DNA of 64,000 nt from Lacinutrix himadriensis (GCF_001418105.1 NZ_LIQI01000032.1:124001-188000), one strand, 5' to 3'; shown: positions 24,193 through 35,120, counted from the stretch's first letter. The notes: a model not told the origin generated them from the sequence alone. Program-made: numbers and translations.

Positions 24193-27100
24193 TTACATAT
24201 TCCGTCTATACTGACCACCAACTTCAAATAAGGAAGCAGTAATTTCACCTAAGGAACATACTTTACAAACTTCCATTAAAGCTTCAAAAATATTTTCGTT
24301 GTTGATTGCTCGTTCTTGTAAATCTTTTAACAATGCTTTTGTTTCATTTGCATCATGAAGATTTGCCAAGGTTTTAATTTGAAATTGCTTCTCTTCTTCT
24401 GTTGCTCTAATTACTTCCGCAGGAATAACCGTTGGAGACCCTTTAGAACTTAAGAATGTATTTACACCAATAATTGGGAACTTCCCGTTATGTTTTAATG
24501 TTTCGTAATACAGACTTTCTTCTTGTATTTTACTACGTTGGTACATGGTTTCCATAGCACCTAAAACACCACCTCTTTCAGTAATTCTGTCGAATTCTAA
24601 AAGCACAGCTTCCTCTACTAAATCCGTTAATTCCTCAATAATAAAAGATCCTTGTATTGGGTTTTCGTTTTTATTTAATCCTAATTCTTTATTTATAATT
24701 AACTGAATTGCCATTGCTCTACGTACAGATTCTTCCGTAGGCGTTGTAATAGCCTCATCATACGCATTGGTGTGTAAGGAATTACAGTTATCATAAATAG
24801 CATACAATGCTTGAAGCGTTGTACGAATATCATTAAAGTCAATTTCTTGCGCATGTAAACTACGTCCCGAAGTTTGAATATGGTATTTCAACATTTGCGC
24901 TCTTGCATTTGCACCATATTTGTGCTTCATTGCTTTTGCCCAAATTTTTCTTGCTACACGACCAATTACGGCGTATTCTGGATCAATTCCGTTAGAGAAA
25001 AAGAACGATAAGTTTGGACCAAATTTATTGATGTCCATACCACGACTTAAATAATATTCCACGTACGTGAAACCATTAGATAAGGTCAACGCTAATTGTG
25101 TAATCGGGTTGGCTCCTGCCTCTGCTATATGATAACCAGAAATTGATACTGAATAGAAGTTACGGACATTATTCTCGATAAAATATTCTTGCACATCTCC
25201 CATTAAGCGCAATGCAAATTCTGTAGAAAAAATACAAGTATTTTGTGCTTGATCTTCCTTTAAAATATCTGCTTGAACGGTTCCTCTAACTTGTGCAATC
25301 GTGTTGGTTTTAATTTCGGCATACACGTCTGCTGGTAATACTTTATCTCCTGTAACACCAAGAAGCATTAAACCTAAACCATTGTTTCCTTCTGGTAATT
25401 CGCCATGATAAGATGGACGAATTTTACCTTTATAAATTTTAGCAATTTTTGCTTCTACTTCTTTTTCTAGTCCGTTCTCTTTAATGTAAAACTCACATTG
25501 TTGATCAATAGCAGCATTCATAAAGAAACCTAATAACATTGGCGCAGGACCATTAATAGTCATACTTACCGACGTCATTACATTTGCTAAATCGAAACCA
25601 GAATACAATTTCTTAGCATCATCTAAACAACAGATGGAAACTCCGGCATTACCAATTTTACCGTAGATATCTGGTCTTAAATCTGGATCATTTCCGTAAA
25701 GCGTTACACTATCAAAAGCTGTCGACAAACGTTTTGCTGGTAAACCTGCACTTACATAGTGAAAACGTCTATTAGTACGTTCTGGTCCGCCTTCTCCTGC
25801 AAACATACGTGCTGGATCTTCTCCGGTACGTTTAAAAGGATATAATCCGGAAGTATACGGGAATTCTCCTGGTACGTTTTCTTGTAAACACCATTTTAAA
25901 ATATCTCCCCAAGCTTGGTACTTTGGTAAGGCTATTCTTGGTATTTGCAAGTGTGATAATGACTCTGAATGTGTTTCTATTTTTATTTCTTTATCTCTTA
26001 CTTTAAAGCTATAAATTGGATTTTTGTATTTATTTACTTTCTCATCCCAACCGGTAATCACTTCCCAATTGTAAGGATCTAAGTTTAATTTTACGCGGTC
26101 AAATTCACCAACTAAAAGTTTTACAAAATCTTTATTTTCTTCGTTAGGTGAAATAGATTCGGAAGCAATTCCTGCTTTATCTAAAACAGGTGTTGCGTCT
26201 AAAACAGATTCTAATGTTTTAAAAATTCCGTATAATTTCTGAGCAACTTCCACTTGTGTATTTGCCGTTTTATCATAGGCACGATTACTTTCTGCAATTT
26301 CAGAAAGATAACGTGTTCTGGATGGTGGAATAACGAAAATCTTCTCGCTCATTTCATCTGAAATATGAAAAGTCGATTTTAAATCTGAATCCGTTTTCTC
26401 CACTAACTTATCCATGATGGCTTTGTACAGCGTATTCATTCCTGGATCGTTAAACTGCGAAGCGATAGTACCATAAACGGGTAAATCATCTTGATGCACA
26501 TCCCAAAGATTATTGTTACGCATGTATTGTTTTTTCACATCACGTAAGGCATCTAAAGAACCACGTTTATCAAATTTATTGATGGCAACTAAATCCGCAA
26601 AATCCAACATGTCAATTTTCTCTAATTGAGTTGCAGCACCAAATTCTGGAGTCATCACATATAAAGCAACATCAGAATGTTCCATGATTTCGGTATCGGA
26701 TTGTCCGATTCCTGAAGTCTCTAAAATAATTAAATCATATTCCGCAGCTTTTAAAACCTGAACTGCTTCATTTACATATTTTGATAATGCTAAATTAGAT
26801 TGACGCGTAGCCAAACTACGCATATATACTCTTGGTGAATTGATAGCATTCATTCGAATTCTATCCCCTAAAAGGGCACCACCTGTTTTACGTTTAGAAG
26901 GATCTACAGAAACCAAACCAATGGTTTTTTCTGGGAAATCGACTAAAAAACGACGAACCAATTCATCTACTAAAGAAGATTTACCTGCTCCTCCAGTTCC
27001 TGTAATTCCTAAAACTGGTGTTTTAGAATTTTTATTTTTTATATGAATTTTATCTAAAGTGTCTTTGGCAACCTCAGGAAAATTTTCTGCAGAAGAAATT

Positions 27101-27606
27101 ACTCTAGCAATTGCTTTTGCATTTTTAGTTGGTAAAATATCTAATTCCCCATTTAAAACATCACCAATGGCAAAGTCCGATTGCTCCACTAGATCGTTAA
27201 TCATACCTTGTAATCCCATGGCACGACCATCATCTGGAGAGTAGATACGTGCAATACCATAATCCATTAAATCTTTAATTTCAGACGGAAGGATTACACC
27301 GCCACCACCACCAAAAATCTTGATGTGTTCTGCACCTCTTTCTTTTAAAAGATCGTACATATATTTAAAATACTCATTATGTCCACCTTGGTAAGAAGTT
27401 AAACAAATAGCATTTGCATCTTCTTGAATGGCTGTATTTACAACCTCATCTACACTTCTGTCATGCCCTAAATGGATGACTTCTACTCCTGTAGATTGGA
27501 TTATACGACGCATAATATTTATGGATGCATCATGACCATCAAATAATGCTGCTGCAGTAACGATTCGTACTTTATATTTTGGCTTGTATGGTGTTGCTTG
27601 TGTCAT
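24193..27606 (-). CDS. icmF: fused isobutyryl-CoA mutase IcmF-type
   Basis: The 1137-residue protein has, in order, an N-terminal B12-binding domain (about 12-150; [10 protein letters not shown] with base-off His25, FGGGGGVI), a MeaB-like G-protein chaperone domain (about 165-450; Walker [18 protein letters not shown], Mg motif [13 protein letters not shown] guanine motif), and a methylmalonyl-CoA mutase-type TIM barrel (about 530-1137; [18 protein letters not shown]). This fusion of chaperone and both mutase parts defines IcmF. It interconverts isobutyryl-CoA and butyryl-CoA (some members also use pivalyl- or isovaleryl-CoA) with adenosylcobalamin. The gene is monocistronic with a TATTTTTG element upstream. 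A cobalamin-binding protein gene lies 2.5 kb away. Confidence 0.93.
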   Translation of the reverse strand: MTQATPYKPKYKVRIVTAAALFDGHDASINIMRRIIQSTGVEVIHLGHDRSVDEVVNTAIQEDANAICLTSYQGGHNEYFKYMYDLLKERGAEHIKIFGGGGGVILPSEIKDLMDYGIARIYSPDDGRAMGLQGMINDLVEQSDFAIGDVLNGELDILPTKNAKAIARVISSAENFPEVAKDTLDKIHIKNKNSKTPVLGITGTGGAGKSSLVDELVRRFLVDFPEKTIGLVSVDPSKRKTGGALLGDRIRMNAINSPRVYMRSLATRQSNLALSKYVNEAVQVLKAAEYDLIILETSGIGQSDTEIMEHSDVALYVMTPEFGAATQLEKIDMLDFADLVAINKFDKRGSLDALRDVKKQYMRNNNLWDVHQDDLPVYGTIASQFNDPGMNTLYKAIMDKLVEKTDSDLKSTFHISDEMSEKIFVIPPSRTRYLSEIAESNRAYDKTANTQVEVAQKLYGIFKTLESVLDATPVLDKAGIASESISPNEENKDFVKLLVGEFDRVKLNLDPYNWEVITGWDEKVNKYKNPIYSFKVRDKEIKIETHSESLSHLQIPRIALPKYQAWGDILKWCLQENVPGEFPYTSGLYPFKRTGEDPARMFAGEGGPERTNRRFHYVSAGLPAKRLSTAFDSVTLYGNDPDLRPDIYGKIGNAGVSICCLDDAKKLYSGFDLANVMTSVSMTINGPAPMLLGFFMNAAIDQQCEFYIKENGLEKEVEAKIAKIYKGKIRPSYHGELPEGNNGLGLMLLGVTGDKVLPADVYAEIKTNTIAQVRGTVQADILKEDQAQNTCIFSTEFALRLMGDVQEYFIENNVRNFYSVSISGYHIAEAGANPITQLALTLSNGFTYVEYYLSRGMDINKFGPNLSFFFSNGIDPEYAVIGRVARKIWAKAMKHKYGANARAQMLKYHIQTSGRSLHAQEIDFNDIRTTLQALYAIYDNCNSLHTNAYDEAITTPTEESVRRAMAIQLIINKELGLNKNENPIQGSFIIEELTDLVEEAVLLEFDRITERGGVLGAMETMYQRSKIQEESLYYETLKHNGKFPIIGVNTFLSSKGSPTVIPAEVIRATEEEKQFQIKTLANLHDANETKALLKDLQERAINNENIFEALMEVCKVCSLGEITASLFEVGGQYRRNM

Positions 27607-27650
27607 TCTTAAAATATAATCTGTTTTAGGCTTGCAATTTACGGAATATT

Positions 27651-27658
27651 CAAAAATA
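27651..27658 (-). promoter_or_regulatory. -7 element for icmF
   Basis: TATTTTTG on the minus strand fits TAnnTTTG, 45 bases before the ATG. No matching -33 box was seen. Confidence 0.4.
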
Positions 27659-27805
27659 TTGCTCTATAATATGTAATTATCTAAAAGTTAAAAACAAAAA
27701 GATAAGTTCCCTTTTTTAGAGTAATTTAGTATACCTATTAGGTATTCGATTTTCGTTTTCACGGAAATAAAAATATAAAAAAATACTGCTTTCGCGGAAA
27801 CAAAC

Positions 27806-28660
27806 ATGAAAAAACTAACCATACTTATAAACTGTAAGGATCAATCTGGAATTATTGCAACTGTCACCAATTTTATAGCGAATAATAACGGAAACATTGT
27901 ATATATAGATCAGCATGTAGATAGAGAACAAGACATTTTCTTTATGCGATTAGAAGGAGAATTTGAAGCAGTTTCTTTTAATACGGAAGCTTTTAAAGAA
28001 AACTTTAAATCTAATTTGGCCGAACAATTTAAAATGAAATGGCGTATTTATTCTGCCGAAGACAAGCCGAAAATGGCATTATTTGTTTCTAAATACGACC
28101 ATTGTTTATACGATATTTTAGGTCGTTATAACTCTGGAGAGCTGGATGTAGAGATTCCGTTTATAATAAGTAATCACAATACTTTAAAGCCTATTGCAGA
28201 TAGTTTTAATATTCCGTTTTATCATATTCCAGTTACCAAAGAAACCAAAGCAGCAGCCGAAGAACAACAATTAAAATTATGTAAAGAGTTCGGTATCCAT
28301 TTTATTGTTCTTGCTCGTTATATGCAAATTGTATCTGGTAAGATAATAAGTCAGTATAACAACAAAGTCATCAACATTCACCATTCTTTTTTACCCGCTT
28401 TTGTTGGCGCAAAGCCCTATCATTCTGCCTATAAACGAGGCGTAAAAATTATTGGAGCAACGAGTCATTATGTTACTGAGGAATTAGATGCTGGACCGAT
28501 TATAGAACAAGATGTTGCCCGTGTTTCTCATACACATGCCATTGAAGATTTAATTGCCAAAGGACGTGATTTAGAAAAAATAGTTTTAGCCAATGCTATT
28601 AAACTACATATTAAACGTAAGGTGATGGTTTATAATAATAAAACGGTGATTTTCTCATAG
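27806..28660 (+). CDS. purU: formyltetrahydrofolate deformylase
   Basis: The 284-residue protein has an N-terminal ACT domain (LTILINCKDQSGIIATVTNFIANN) and a C-terminal formyltransferase-like hydrolase domain. Its active-site run includes NIHHSFLPAFVGAKPYHSAY (catalytic Asn/His) and GATSHYVTEELDAGPIIEQD. It hydrolyses 10-formyl-THF to formate and THF, feeding formate to PurT-type purine synthesis and balancing one-carbon pools. Length and motifs are standard. About 200 bases upstream hold the icmF promoter and two related TTTTCACGGAAA/TTTCGCGGAAA short repeats. Confidence 0.95.
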   Translation: MKKLTILINCKDQSGIIATVTNFIANNNGNIVYIDQHVDREQDIFFMRLEGEFEAVSFNTEAFKENFKSNLAEQFKMKWRIYSAEDKPKMALFVSKYDHCLYDILGRYNSGELDVEIPFIISNHNTLKPIADSFNIPFYHIPVTKETKAAAEEQQLKLCKEFGIHFIVLARYMQIVSGKIISQYNNKVINIHHSFLPAFVGAKPYHSAYKRGVKIIGATSHYVTEELDAGPIIEQDVARVSHTHAIEDLIAKGRDLEKIVLANAIKLHIKRKVMVYNNKTVIFS

Positions 28661-28670
28661 TTACTATTTG

Positions 28671-28735
28671 CGTGAGTGGTTGCAGTGGCATCCTTTTTGT
28701 TTTTCACAAAAAGATATAACGGAAAACGCGGTTTT
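28671..28735 (+). repeat. hairpin repeat-like element after purU
   Basis: CCTTTTTG/CAAAAAG stem with a 6-7-nt loop is followed by GATATAACGGAAAACGCGG. The wording resembles 3'-flanking repeat elements I associate with Bacteroidota genomes. Only one copy is seen in this window, so the family assignment is inference. Confidence 0.35.
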
Positions 28736-28786
28736 TATAAAAAAAACACGCCATAATAAGTATCTTTACACCTTAAATTATAAATC

Positions 28787-29491
28787 ATGAAAAAAATATT
28801 TGCCTTAGTTATTCTTTTAAACTTAACTGCTTGCGCAGAATTACAACAAGTTATTGACCAATTACCACAAGAAGTTGGTGCGCTGTCTGAATCTGAAATT
28901 GGATCTGGATTAAGAGAAGCTTTAGATTTAGGAATTGACAAACAAGTAACTAAATTGACACAAACAGATGGTTTTTATAAAAACGACTTGGTTAAAATAT
29001 TGTTACCTGAAGAATTAAAAAAAGTAGATAAAGCGTTACGTGATATTGGATTAAGCAGCTTAGCAGACGAAGGTTTGAAAGTATTAAACAGAGCAGCAGA
29101 AGACGCGGTAAGTGAAGCAACTCCTATTTTTGTTAGTGCAGTGAAAGACATCACTTTTACAGATGCAAAAAACATTCTTCTTGGTGATAACGATGCAGCT
29201 ACACAATACTTAACGAGCAAAACACAAACGGCTTTATACGCTAAGTTTAATCCAGTAATTAAAGCTTCGTTTGATAAAGTTGGTGCAGACCAAGTTTGGG
29301 CGAATTTAATTAACAAGTATAACGCAATTCCTTTTACTAGCAATGTAAATCCGGATTTAACAGATTATGTTACTGGAGAAGCTTTAAATGGAGTTTATAA
29401 AATGATTGCTGTTGAAGAAGGTGAAATTAGAAGTAAATCGTCTTCTAGAACTACAGATTTATTACGTAAAGTTTTTGCTTTACAAGATTAG
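28787..29491 (+). CDS. DUF4197 lipoprotein
   Basis: The 234-residue protein has a lipobox (VILLNLTAC then AELQQ). The body fits DUF4197: ESEIGSGLREALDLGIDKQVTKL near the N-terminus, FTDAKNILLGDNDAATQYL in the middle and LTDYVTGEALNGVYKMIAVEEGEIR near the end. The family is mostly helical and periplasmic or outer-membrane anchored; its role is unknown. A TATCTTTA element (one mismatch to TAnnTTTG) lies just upstream and a clear terminator follows. Confidence 0.9.
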   Translation: MKKIFALVILLNLTACAELQQVIDQLPQEVGALSESEIGSGLREALDLGIDKQVTKLTQTDGFYKNDLVKILLPEELKKVDKALRDIGLSSLADEGLKVLNRAAEDAVSEATPIFVSAVKDITFTDAKNILLGDNDAATQYLTSKTQTALYAKFNPVIKASFDKVGADQVWANLINKYNAIPFTSNVNPDLTDYVTGEALNGVYKMIAVEEGEIRSKSSSRTTDLLRKVFALQD

Positions 29492-29527
29492 TCCATATAG
29501 TTAGAAAATTCGATTACTAAAATATAT

Positions 29528-29564
29528 AAAAGCCTTTGAAGGAATAATTCTTCAAAGGCTTTTT
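29528..29564. terminator. terminator after DUF4197 gene
   Basis: A 14-bp stem (AAAAGCCTTTGAAG with its complement) with an 8-nt loop and T-run. Confidence 0.88.
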
Positions 29565-29713
29565 ATTTGCTAAACGATTTACTCTTTAGAATAGGCTACA
29601 TAGAATTTAAAAATAAATTTTAAAAGAATCTTTTTTTTTATTAAATTTAATCAAGCATAATTATGCTACCTAAAAATATTGTATATTTAATTGATTAATA
29701 GCAAATTACCATC

Positions 29714-29911
29714 ATGAACAAAAATGAATTAATACAAAAACATCAAAGTAAACTCGATAAAAAATATAAAAATTTGGTAGAGCAAGCTTATAATCTTAGA
29801 CAAACAGACCATGCTTTAAGTGATATTTCGGAATACAGAGCGATCAAACTTCTTGGTAAATTGAATAAGCTAAAATATCTTTCTAGAGATCAATCTCCGT
29901 CTGCCATTTAA
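29714..29911 (+). CDS. small helical conserved protein, 65 residues
   Basis: A highly charged two-helix protein: KHQSKLDKKYKNLVEQAYNL, then QTDHALSDISEYRAIKLLGKLNKL. The KLxKKYKxLxEEAYxLxxTDxxxSD pattern resembles the small flavobacterial Lacal_2735-type family, but I cannot confirm this. It has no signal peptide and stands alone before a 48-residue frame on the same strand. Confidence 0.6.
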   Translation: MNKNELIQKHQSKLDKKYKNLVEQAYNLRQTDHALSDISEYRAIKLLGKLNKLKYLSRDQSPSAI

Positions 29912-29988
29912 TTATTTATCAATTCTTTAACCTTTGCTTAAAATCCAAACGCGAAGAAAACTCGTACTTTATATATAAAGAACAAGTT

Positions 29989-30135
29989 ATGAGCGCACAA
30001 TTTTGCAAAGTTGGAAATATAAAACCAAATTTAGACAAGCTATTAAACCTAAAAGCTACAGATAAAAAAGCTGTACGTTTTGTGGAAGTGGTATACAAGA
30101 AAAAGTATACTAAAGACTTACATGTAGCTTCTTAA
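29989..30135 (+). CDS. putative 48-residue protein
   Basis: The ATG-to-TAA frame starts MSAQFCKVGNIKPNLDKLL and ends VYKKKYTKDLHVAS. It is basic and soluble, with balanced amino-acid use typical of a real gene. Its last 26 bases overlap the 3' end of the convergent cobalamin-binding protein gene. Function unknown. Confidence 0.5.
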   Translation: MSAQFCKVGNIKPNLDKLLNLKATDKKAVRFVEVVYKKKYTKDLHVAS

Positions 30136-30892
30136 AATAACTAAAAGACTTAATTAGTCTAGAACCATACCACGAAAACATTTCGCCATCTACTAATTGT
30201 ATTTTGGCATTAGTATAGTACGCTCCTAATTCTTCGATATGTTTTTCTTTAAAAGGATATGGTTCACTAGATAAAAAGACCACCTCTATTTCTTTATTTT
30301 GTTGCATTTCAATTTCTGGATACCTTCCTAAATGGGCGTAAACATTTACCAATTTATTTAATTGTAATAAATAATTAATGAAGGTATTTTCACCAGCAAC
30401 CATAAAAGGATTTTTCCAGATAAAATACGCCACTTTTAAAGTCGGTTTTTCTTGAATATAGTTTTGAAAATCTTTTAAATTATTTTGAATTTTTTCTGAA
30501 ATTTCGGAAGCTTCCTCCTTCCTATTGAATAACTCTCCATATTGCTGAATCATTTCTACACAATGGGAAATGTTTTCAATTTCGGAAACATGCACCACAC
30601 AAATGTCATTACAAGCAGCAACAATCTCCTTCGTGTTTTCCTCTTTATTACATAGAATAATATCTGGCTGTAATGCTTTTATCTTATCTAGATTTATCTG
30701 CTTTGTACCACCAACAATTGTTTTTGTTTTTAATAATTGCTTTGGATGTACACAGAATTTAGTAATACCAACAATAGAAGATTCTAAACCTAAATCGTAT
30801 AACAATTCGGTTTGTGAAGGCACTAAAGAGATGATTCGTTTTGGAACGGATTTAAAGTTTAATGGTCTTCCTAATTGATCTTTTAGTTTCAT
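30110..30892 (-). CDS. BtuF-like periplasmic-binding-fold protein
   Basis: The 260-residue protein has the class III (helical-backbone) substrate-binding fold: RIISLVPSQTELLYDLGLESSIVGITKFCVHP, then LQPDIILCNKEENTKEIV, then a long helix, then a second lobe (VAYFIWKNPFMVAGENTFINYLL). That pattern matches BtuF/cobalamin-binding and related siderophore-binding proteins. No signal peptide is present, so it may be cytoplasmic or use a non-standard export route; many flavobacterial homologues share this. It lies 9 bases after pyrF in the same direction. No ABC transporter genes are adjacent. Confidence 0.8.
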   Translation of the reverse strand: MKLKDQLGRPLNFKSVPKRIISLVPSQTELLYDLGLESSIVGITKFCVHPKQLLKTKTIVGGTKQINLDKIKALQPDIILCNKEENTKEIVAACNDICVVHVSEIENISHCVEMIQQYGELFNRKEEASEISEKIQNNLKDFQNYIQEKPTLKVAYFIWKNPFMVAGENTFINYLLQLNKLVNVYAHLGRYPEIEMQQNKEIEVVFLSSEPYPFKEKHIEELGAYYTNAKIQLVDGEMFSWYGSRLIKSFSYFKKLHVSL

Positions 30893-30901
30893 TTAAAAAG
30901 C

Positions 30902-31729
30902 TTACTTCGTTTCTCGTAATGACAGTAATGCTTCCATTTGTGTTTGCAAATCTTTTGCACTGTTTGCTGCCGCAGTTGCAAAATCTTGTTCTTTGGAAGC
31001 GTAAATAATTCCTCTAGAAGAGTTTATTAATAAACCTACAGTATCACTCATTCCGTATTTACAGACATCTTGTAAATTTCCACCTTGCGCTCCAACACCT
31101 GGAACTAGTAAAAAACTATTTGGAACAATTTTTCTGATTTCTGCAAAATATTCGGCTTTAGTAGCACCAACCACATACATTAGGTTTTCTGAATTTTTCC
31201 AATTTTTAGAAGTTTCTAAAACCTGTTTGTATAATTCTTTTCCTTCTACTTGTTTGGTTTGGAAATCGAAAGCACCTTCGTTGGAAGTTAACGCCAACAT
31301 AATGGTATGTTTGTTTTCAAAAGCTAAGAAAGGTTCTACCGAATCTTTTCCCATGTAGGGAGCAACAGTAACACTATCGAACGCTAAGTCTTCAAAAAAA
31401 GCTTTAGCATACATAGTACTTGTATTACCAATATCGCCACGTTTAGCATCGGCAATGGTAAAAATTTCTGGATGCTTTTCGTTTAAATAGTTAATGGTTT
31501 TTTCTAAAGCTTTCCAACCTTTTAATCCGTAGGCTTCATAAAAAGCAGTGTTTGGTTTATAGGCAACACATAAATGGTGTGTAGCGTCTATAATTGCTTT
31601 ATTAAAAGCGAAAATTGGATCTTCCTCTTTTAAAAGATGTTTTGGGATTTTATTTAAATCGACATCTAATCCTATACATAGAAAGGATTTCTTTTTTTGG
31701 ATCTGAGCAGTAAGTTGTTGTGTTGTCAT
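30902..31729 (-). CDS. pyrF: orotidine 5'-phosphate decarboxylase, type 2
   Basis: The 275-residue protein has the catalytic run [13 protein letters not shown] (Asp-x-Lys-x2-Asp) plus [13 protein letters not shown] at the first beta strand and [13 protein letters not shown] near the phosphate site. The length and the AKRGDIGNT motif are of the longer type 2 (UMPS-like) form found in Bacteroidota. It converts OMP to UMP in pyrimidine synthesis. It precedes the BtuF-like gene in one transcription unit. Confidence 0.95.
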   Translation of the reverse strand: MTTQQLTAQIQKKKSFLCIGLDVDLNKIPKHLLKEEDPIFAFNKAIIDATHHLCVAYKPNTAFYEAYGLKGWKALEKTINYLNEKHPEIFTIADAKRGDIGNTSTMYAKAFFEDLAFDSVTVAPYMGKDSVEPFLAFENKHTIMLALTSNEGAFDFQTKQVEGKELYKQVLETSKNWKNSENLMYVVGATKAEYFAEIRKIVPNSFLLVPGVGAQGGNLQDVCKYGMSDTVGLLINSSRGIIYASKEQDFATAAANSAKDLQTQMEALLSLRETK

Positions 31730-31740
31730 GAATCAGATAT

Positions 31741-31810
31741 TGTCATTCTGCGCTACTACACAGAATCTATTTTTAGTATTAGTGGATTCCGCATCGGGTG
31801 CGGAATGACA
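31741..31810. repeat. REP-like palindromic element
   Basis: Ends TGTCATTCTG and CGGAATGACA are inverted (9 of 10), and an inner hairpin TTCCGCATCGGGTGCGGAA lies near the right end. This is the layout of intergenic REP-type elements. It sits between pyrF and prfA. Confidence 0.55.
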
Positions 31811-31836
31811 AATTATTTCTATTTACATTTTAATAA

Positions 31837-31860
31837 AAAAGCCTCAAAAAAGAGGCTTAT
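31837..31860 (-). terminator. prfA terminator
   Basis: The stem AAGCCTC/GAGGCTT has a 6-nt loop and is followed on the minus strand by a T-run, 3 bases past the prfA stop. Confidence 0.8.
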
Positions 31861-31862
31861 TA

Positions 31863-32939
31863 TTAAAGGTGTTCGTCACTAGCTTTTAACTTCTCGGTGT
31901 TATCTGCTAATTGTAATTCGTCTATAATTTTTTGAATATCGCCATTTACAATATTTTGTAAATCGTAAAGTGTTAATCCAATTCTATGATCGGTTACACG
32001 ACCTTGCGAATAGTTGTAGGTTCTAATCTTAGCACTTCTATCACCAGAAGTTACCATGGTTCCACGTAAAGCAGCATCTTCTTCATTTTTCTTAGCCAAC
32101 TCCATATCATACAAACGAGAACGCAATACTTTAAAAGCTTTCTCTTTATTTTTATGTTGTGATTTCTGGTCTTGACATTGTGCTACCAATCCGGTTGGAA
32201 CGTGTGTTAAACGCACTGCAGAATAGGTAGTATTTACCGATTGCCCTCCTGGTCCTGAAGAACAGAAAAAATCGATACGTACGTCTTTTGGGTTTATTTC
32301 TACATCAAACTCTTCAGCTTCTGGAAATACCATAACGGTTGCTGCACTTGTATGCACACGACCTTGTGTTTCGGTTTGTGGTACACGTTGTACACGATGC
32401 ACTCCAGCTTCAAATTTTAAAGTTCCGTACACATCGTTACCAGTAACTTCAAATTGAATTTCTTTAAATCCGCCATTGGTACCTTCACTATAATCTACAG
32501 TATCTACTTTCCAGCCTCTACCTTCGCAGTATTTGGTGTACATTCTAAATAAATCACCAGCAAAAATACTAGCTTCATCTCCACCAGTTCCTGCACGTAA
32601 TTCTACTACCGCATTTTTAGAATCTTGCGGATCTTTAGGAATTAAAAGCACACGAATTTCATCGTCTAACTTAGGAATCCCTTCTTTAGCTTCGTCATAT
32701 TGCATTTTGGCCATTTCTACCATTTCGGCATCACTACCATCTGCAATAATCGCTTCCGCTTCTGCAAGATTATCTGTAAACTCTATATATTGCTCACGTT
32801 TATCCATTAAAAGGCGTAAGTCTTTGTATTCTTTATTTAACTCTACATAGCGCTTTTGATCTGTAATAATATCTGGTTGAATGATTAAATCACTAACCTC
32901 ATCAAAGCGTTGTTTTACTATTTGTAATTTATCTAACAT
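31863..32939 (-). CDS. prfA: peptide chain release factor 1
   Basis: The 358-residue protein has the RF-1 architecture: an N-terminal helical domain, the decoding domain, and the catalytic GGQ loop [20 protein letters not shown]. Next comes [15 protein letters not shown]. The recognition motif region reads [19 protein letters not shown], consistent with a PxT-type (RF1, UAA/UAG) rather than SPF-type (RF2) factor. Length is standard. It is followed at once by a terminator and preceded by about 120 bases of non-coding DNA. Confidence 0.97.
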   Translation of the reverse strand: MLDKLQIVKQRFDEVSDLIIQPDIITDQKRYVELNKEYKDLRLLMDKREQYIEFTDNLAEAEAIIADGSDAEMVEMAKMQYDEAKEGIPKLDDEIRVLLIPKDPQDSKNAVVELRAGTGGDEASIFAGDLFRMYTKYCEGRGWKVDTVDYSEGTNGGFKEIQFEVTGNDVYGTLKFEAGVHRVQRVPQTETQGRVHTSAATVMVFPEAEEFDVEINPKDVRIDFFCSSGPGGQSVNTTYSAVRLTHVPTGLVAQCQDQKSQHKNKEKAFKVLRSRLYDMELAKKNEEDAALRGTMVTSGDRSAKIRTYNYSQGRVTDHRIGLTLYDLQNIVNGDIQKIIDELQLADNTEKLKASDEHL

Positions 32940-33056
32940 CTATCTTCTAAAAAATTGTATGCCAAAAATACGATAATTTATGGATTTTATATAGTGTATA
33001 GACTAGCAATATTGTTATGGAAATAATTAGAGCACTTTTGCGTTTTAATAATACTC

Positions 33057-33344
33057 ATGAAACTGCTAAAAGGAATACTCGCTTACTATAAACCACTATT
33101 TCTGTGGTCTATTACTATCAATCTTATTGTTTTAATAATAAGCCAAAGCTTTGTGCTTACTATTTTAACGAAGCTATTTGTAGTAATTTTATTTGGACTA
33201 CTTCTAAAAGATTTTAGCGTTAGACGAAGAATTGGCTTCTACAAAATGGTTGGTGTTTCTAACGTAAAACTACTCTGTTTTCTATTTCTAATAGACTGTT
33301 CGGTATCTTTAGTCTTTATCTTTTTAATAAAAGGCTTTGCTTAA
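33057..33344 (+). CDS. small membrane protein, 95 residues
   Basis: Three hydrophobic helices (LFLWSITINLIVLIIS, FVLTILTKLFVVILFGLLL, LLCFLFLIDCSVSLVFIFLI) are separated by a basic loop KDFSVRRRIGFYKMVGVSN. No family is recognised with confidence. It ends 8 bases before the stop of the convergent DUF3078 gene. Confidence 0.6.
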   Translation: MKLLKGILAYYKPLFLWSITINLIVLIISQSFVLTILTKLFVVILFGLLLKDFSVRRRIGFYKMVGVSNVKLLCFLFLIDCSVSLVFIFLIKGFA

Positions 33345-33352
33345 TTATAGAT

Positions 33353-34318
33353 TTAAAAATCTACAACAACACCAATACCAAGAATTTGTTTCCATTGCAC
33401 TTTGGCACCTTCTTCTACGTATTCTTCTTCTTCCGTTACTTCATTAATAGCCATCAGATTTTTCACATCATTATCATACTTTAAATGTGAACCTAGATTC
33501 GCTCTTACGTAATTATTTACTTTAAAATCTAAGTTTACTTGCCAGTCTACATCTATGTTTCCGAAGTCATTAAGGTAATCGGTATAAAAATTCACCGCAT
33601 GCTTCATATAAATATTAGTAGCTATTTCTGTTTCGTAGGCGTTTGTAATTAGTATCCCAAACTCATTTCGCACCTGCTCTCCATTTTTAATCACATTTCC
33701 TTGTTCATCTAGAATAGCTGGTTTAACACCAAATGCTCCTGCGTTTGCTAATTCTTGATCTAAAACAAAAGTAGATTTTGTAGTTGCTGGTGAAAAGTAA
33801 ACGGATAATCTTTCTATATTTTTACCATATTCAATTCCCACACCATAAAACAAATAGCCAGGAGCCATAATTTTAGAAATAGCATTGGATGTGTTTGGGT
33901 AGGTATACCCGTTTGTAAACTGCGTTTTAAAATTAAATCTAGAAGTATAAAACCAATTGGTTAAACTATCTCTTCTATAACCAACACTAGAGTTAACCTC
34001 CACTAAATCTTCGGTTTTTCTTAACTCTTGTTCTTGTTGTTTATTAATTCCGTAGCGGATATTAATATTATTATTCCAAAAAAAATGTTTGAATTTGTAG
34101 TTTGCTTGACTTGCAACACCTAATAAAGCGGAAATGGAATTGCTTCCTCCAGAATTCCAATTCACAAAAGCGACTTCACTTACATCTAAAGTAGCAATAT
34201 TTTTGTTTTTCCATTTAGGAAAACTCCCTCTAAAGGTGGTATCCACAACTGTAGAATCGGATTGCGCATTACTGTAATTAACAGATAATACGATTAGTAG
34301 GATTAATACCTTTTTCAT
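33353..34318 (-). CDS. DUF3078 outer-membrane-type protein
   Basis: With the ATG at MKKVLILLIVL, the 321-residue protein has a signal peptide ending SNAQ. The body fits DUF3078: FPKWKNKNIATLDVSEVAFVNWNSGG, then alternating beta strands (WNNNINIRYGINKQ, TNWFYTSRFNFKTQF) typical of a beta barrel. The last residue is Phe. An upstream start would add 21 residues ahead of the signal peptide and is unlikely. Function unknown; outer-membrane location inferred. Confidence 0.87.
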   Translation of the reverse strand: MKKVLILLIVLSVNYSNAQSDSTVVDTTFRGSFPKWKNKNIATLDVSEVAFVNWNSGGSNSISALLGVASQANYKFKHFFWNNNINIRYGINKQQEQELRKTEDLVEVNSSVGYRRDSLTNWFYTSRFNFKTQFTNGYTYPNTSNAISKIMAPGYLFYGVGIEYGKNIERLSVYFSPATTKSTFVLDQELANAGAFGVKPAILDEQGNVIKNGEQVRNEFGILITNAYETEIATNIYMKHAVNFYTDYLNDFGNIDVDWQVNLDFKVNNYVRANLGSHLKYDNDVKNLMAINEVTEEEEYVEEGAKVQWKQILGIGVVVDF

Positions 34319-34421
34319 GAGCAAAAATTTAGTAGCACACGAATTTAAATACTTCAACAAAGCATTTAATATTTTTAACAAATTTTAACAGAAAACCGAG
34401 GTACTGGCAAAGCCATTACTA

Positions 34422-35120
34422 TTAATAAGTCAGTATTACTTTAGCTTCCTTATAATCATGAATTGCGTATCGTACCGTAAAAAAGAAGGCAAAAAAGTAA
34501 AAACAAATCTCTGGAAGATAAAACATCTTTACTTCAAAATAATAAGCTAATACCGTAAAGAAATCGGAAAGAACAAAACCAAAAACAAAATACATATAGT
34601 ACATGGATTTTGTAGTATTGGTTGTGAAATTATAATTTCCTGCAAAAACGCAGGTTAAAATAGTTACGACGCCATACAAATAGAATATTATTTGCAGTAA
34701 GCCATCATGTAGTTTATAGGTAATTAAATGGATTAGTTGATCTAAAAAAAATAAATTTAATGAAATTAATATTCCAAAAAAAACAACAACAAATTTATTC
34801 ACTTTTTTTAATTGCACTTTTTTTAATCCACTACGCAACAAGACTAAATAACCAATAATGGAAAAAACAGACGTTAGCTTATTAAACAAGCTGTCTTCAT
34901 AAAAAAGCATGAAAAAATCAGAAATTAAAAAGGAGACAAGAACAATACCTATTGCCTTATTTTTATATCCTTTAAAAAACATAAATAACAAAAAATAAGA
35001 AAACACACTTATTAATCGCACTAGTCTCCTTTCAAAAACAGAGAATGTAGTGATCACATATATATTAATTACTAATAACAGTAACGATAGAATAAGTAAT
35101 GTTTTTTTTTCGAAACTCAT
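34422..35120 (-). CDS. polytopic membrane protein, YhhN-like
   Basis: The 232-residue protein has about eight hydrophobic helices with short loops. FLISDFFMLFYEDSLFNKL and FVLSDFFTVLAYYF carry repeated SDF acidic motifs inside the membrane, reminiscent of the YhhN (TMEM86/lysoplasmalogenase) superfamily. I chose the ATG (MSFEKKT) over a GTG three codons upstream. It shares direction with purM, which lies just upstream. Assignment to YhhN is weak. Confidence 0.6.
   Translation of the reverse strand: MSFEKKTLLILSLLLLVINIYVITTFSVFERRLVRLISVFSYFLLFMFFKGYKNKAIGIVLVSFLISDFFMLFYEDSLFNKLTSVFSIIGYLVLLRSGLKKVQLKKVNKFVVVFFGILISLNLFFLDQLIHLITYKLHDGLLQIIFYLYGVVTILTCVFAGNYNFTTNTTKSMYYMYFVFGFVLSDFFTVLAYYFEVKMFYLPEICFYFFAFFFTVRYAIHDYKEAKVILTY

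Noticed and set aside
30110..30892. Signal peptide on the BtuF-like protein
   Set aside because: The N-terminus MKLKDQLGRPLNFKSVPKR is hydrophilic; no upstream in-frame start with a hydrophobic segment was seen.
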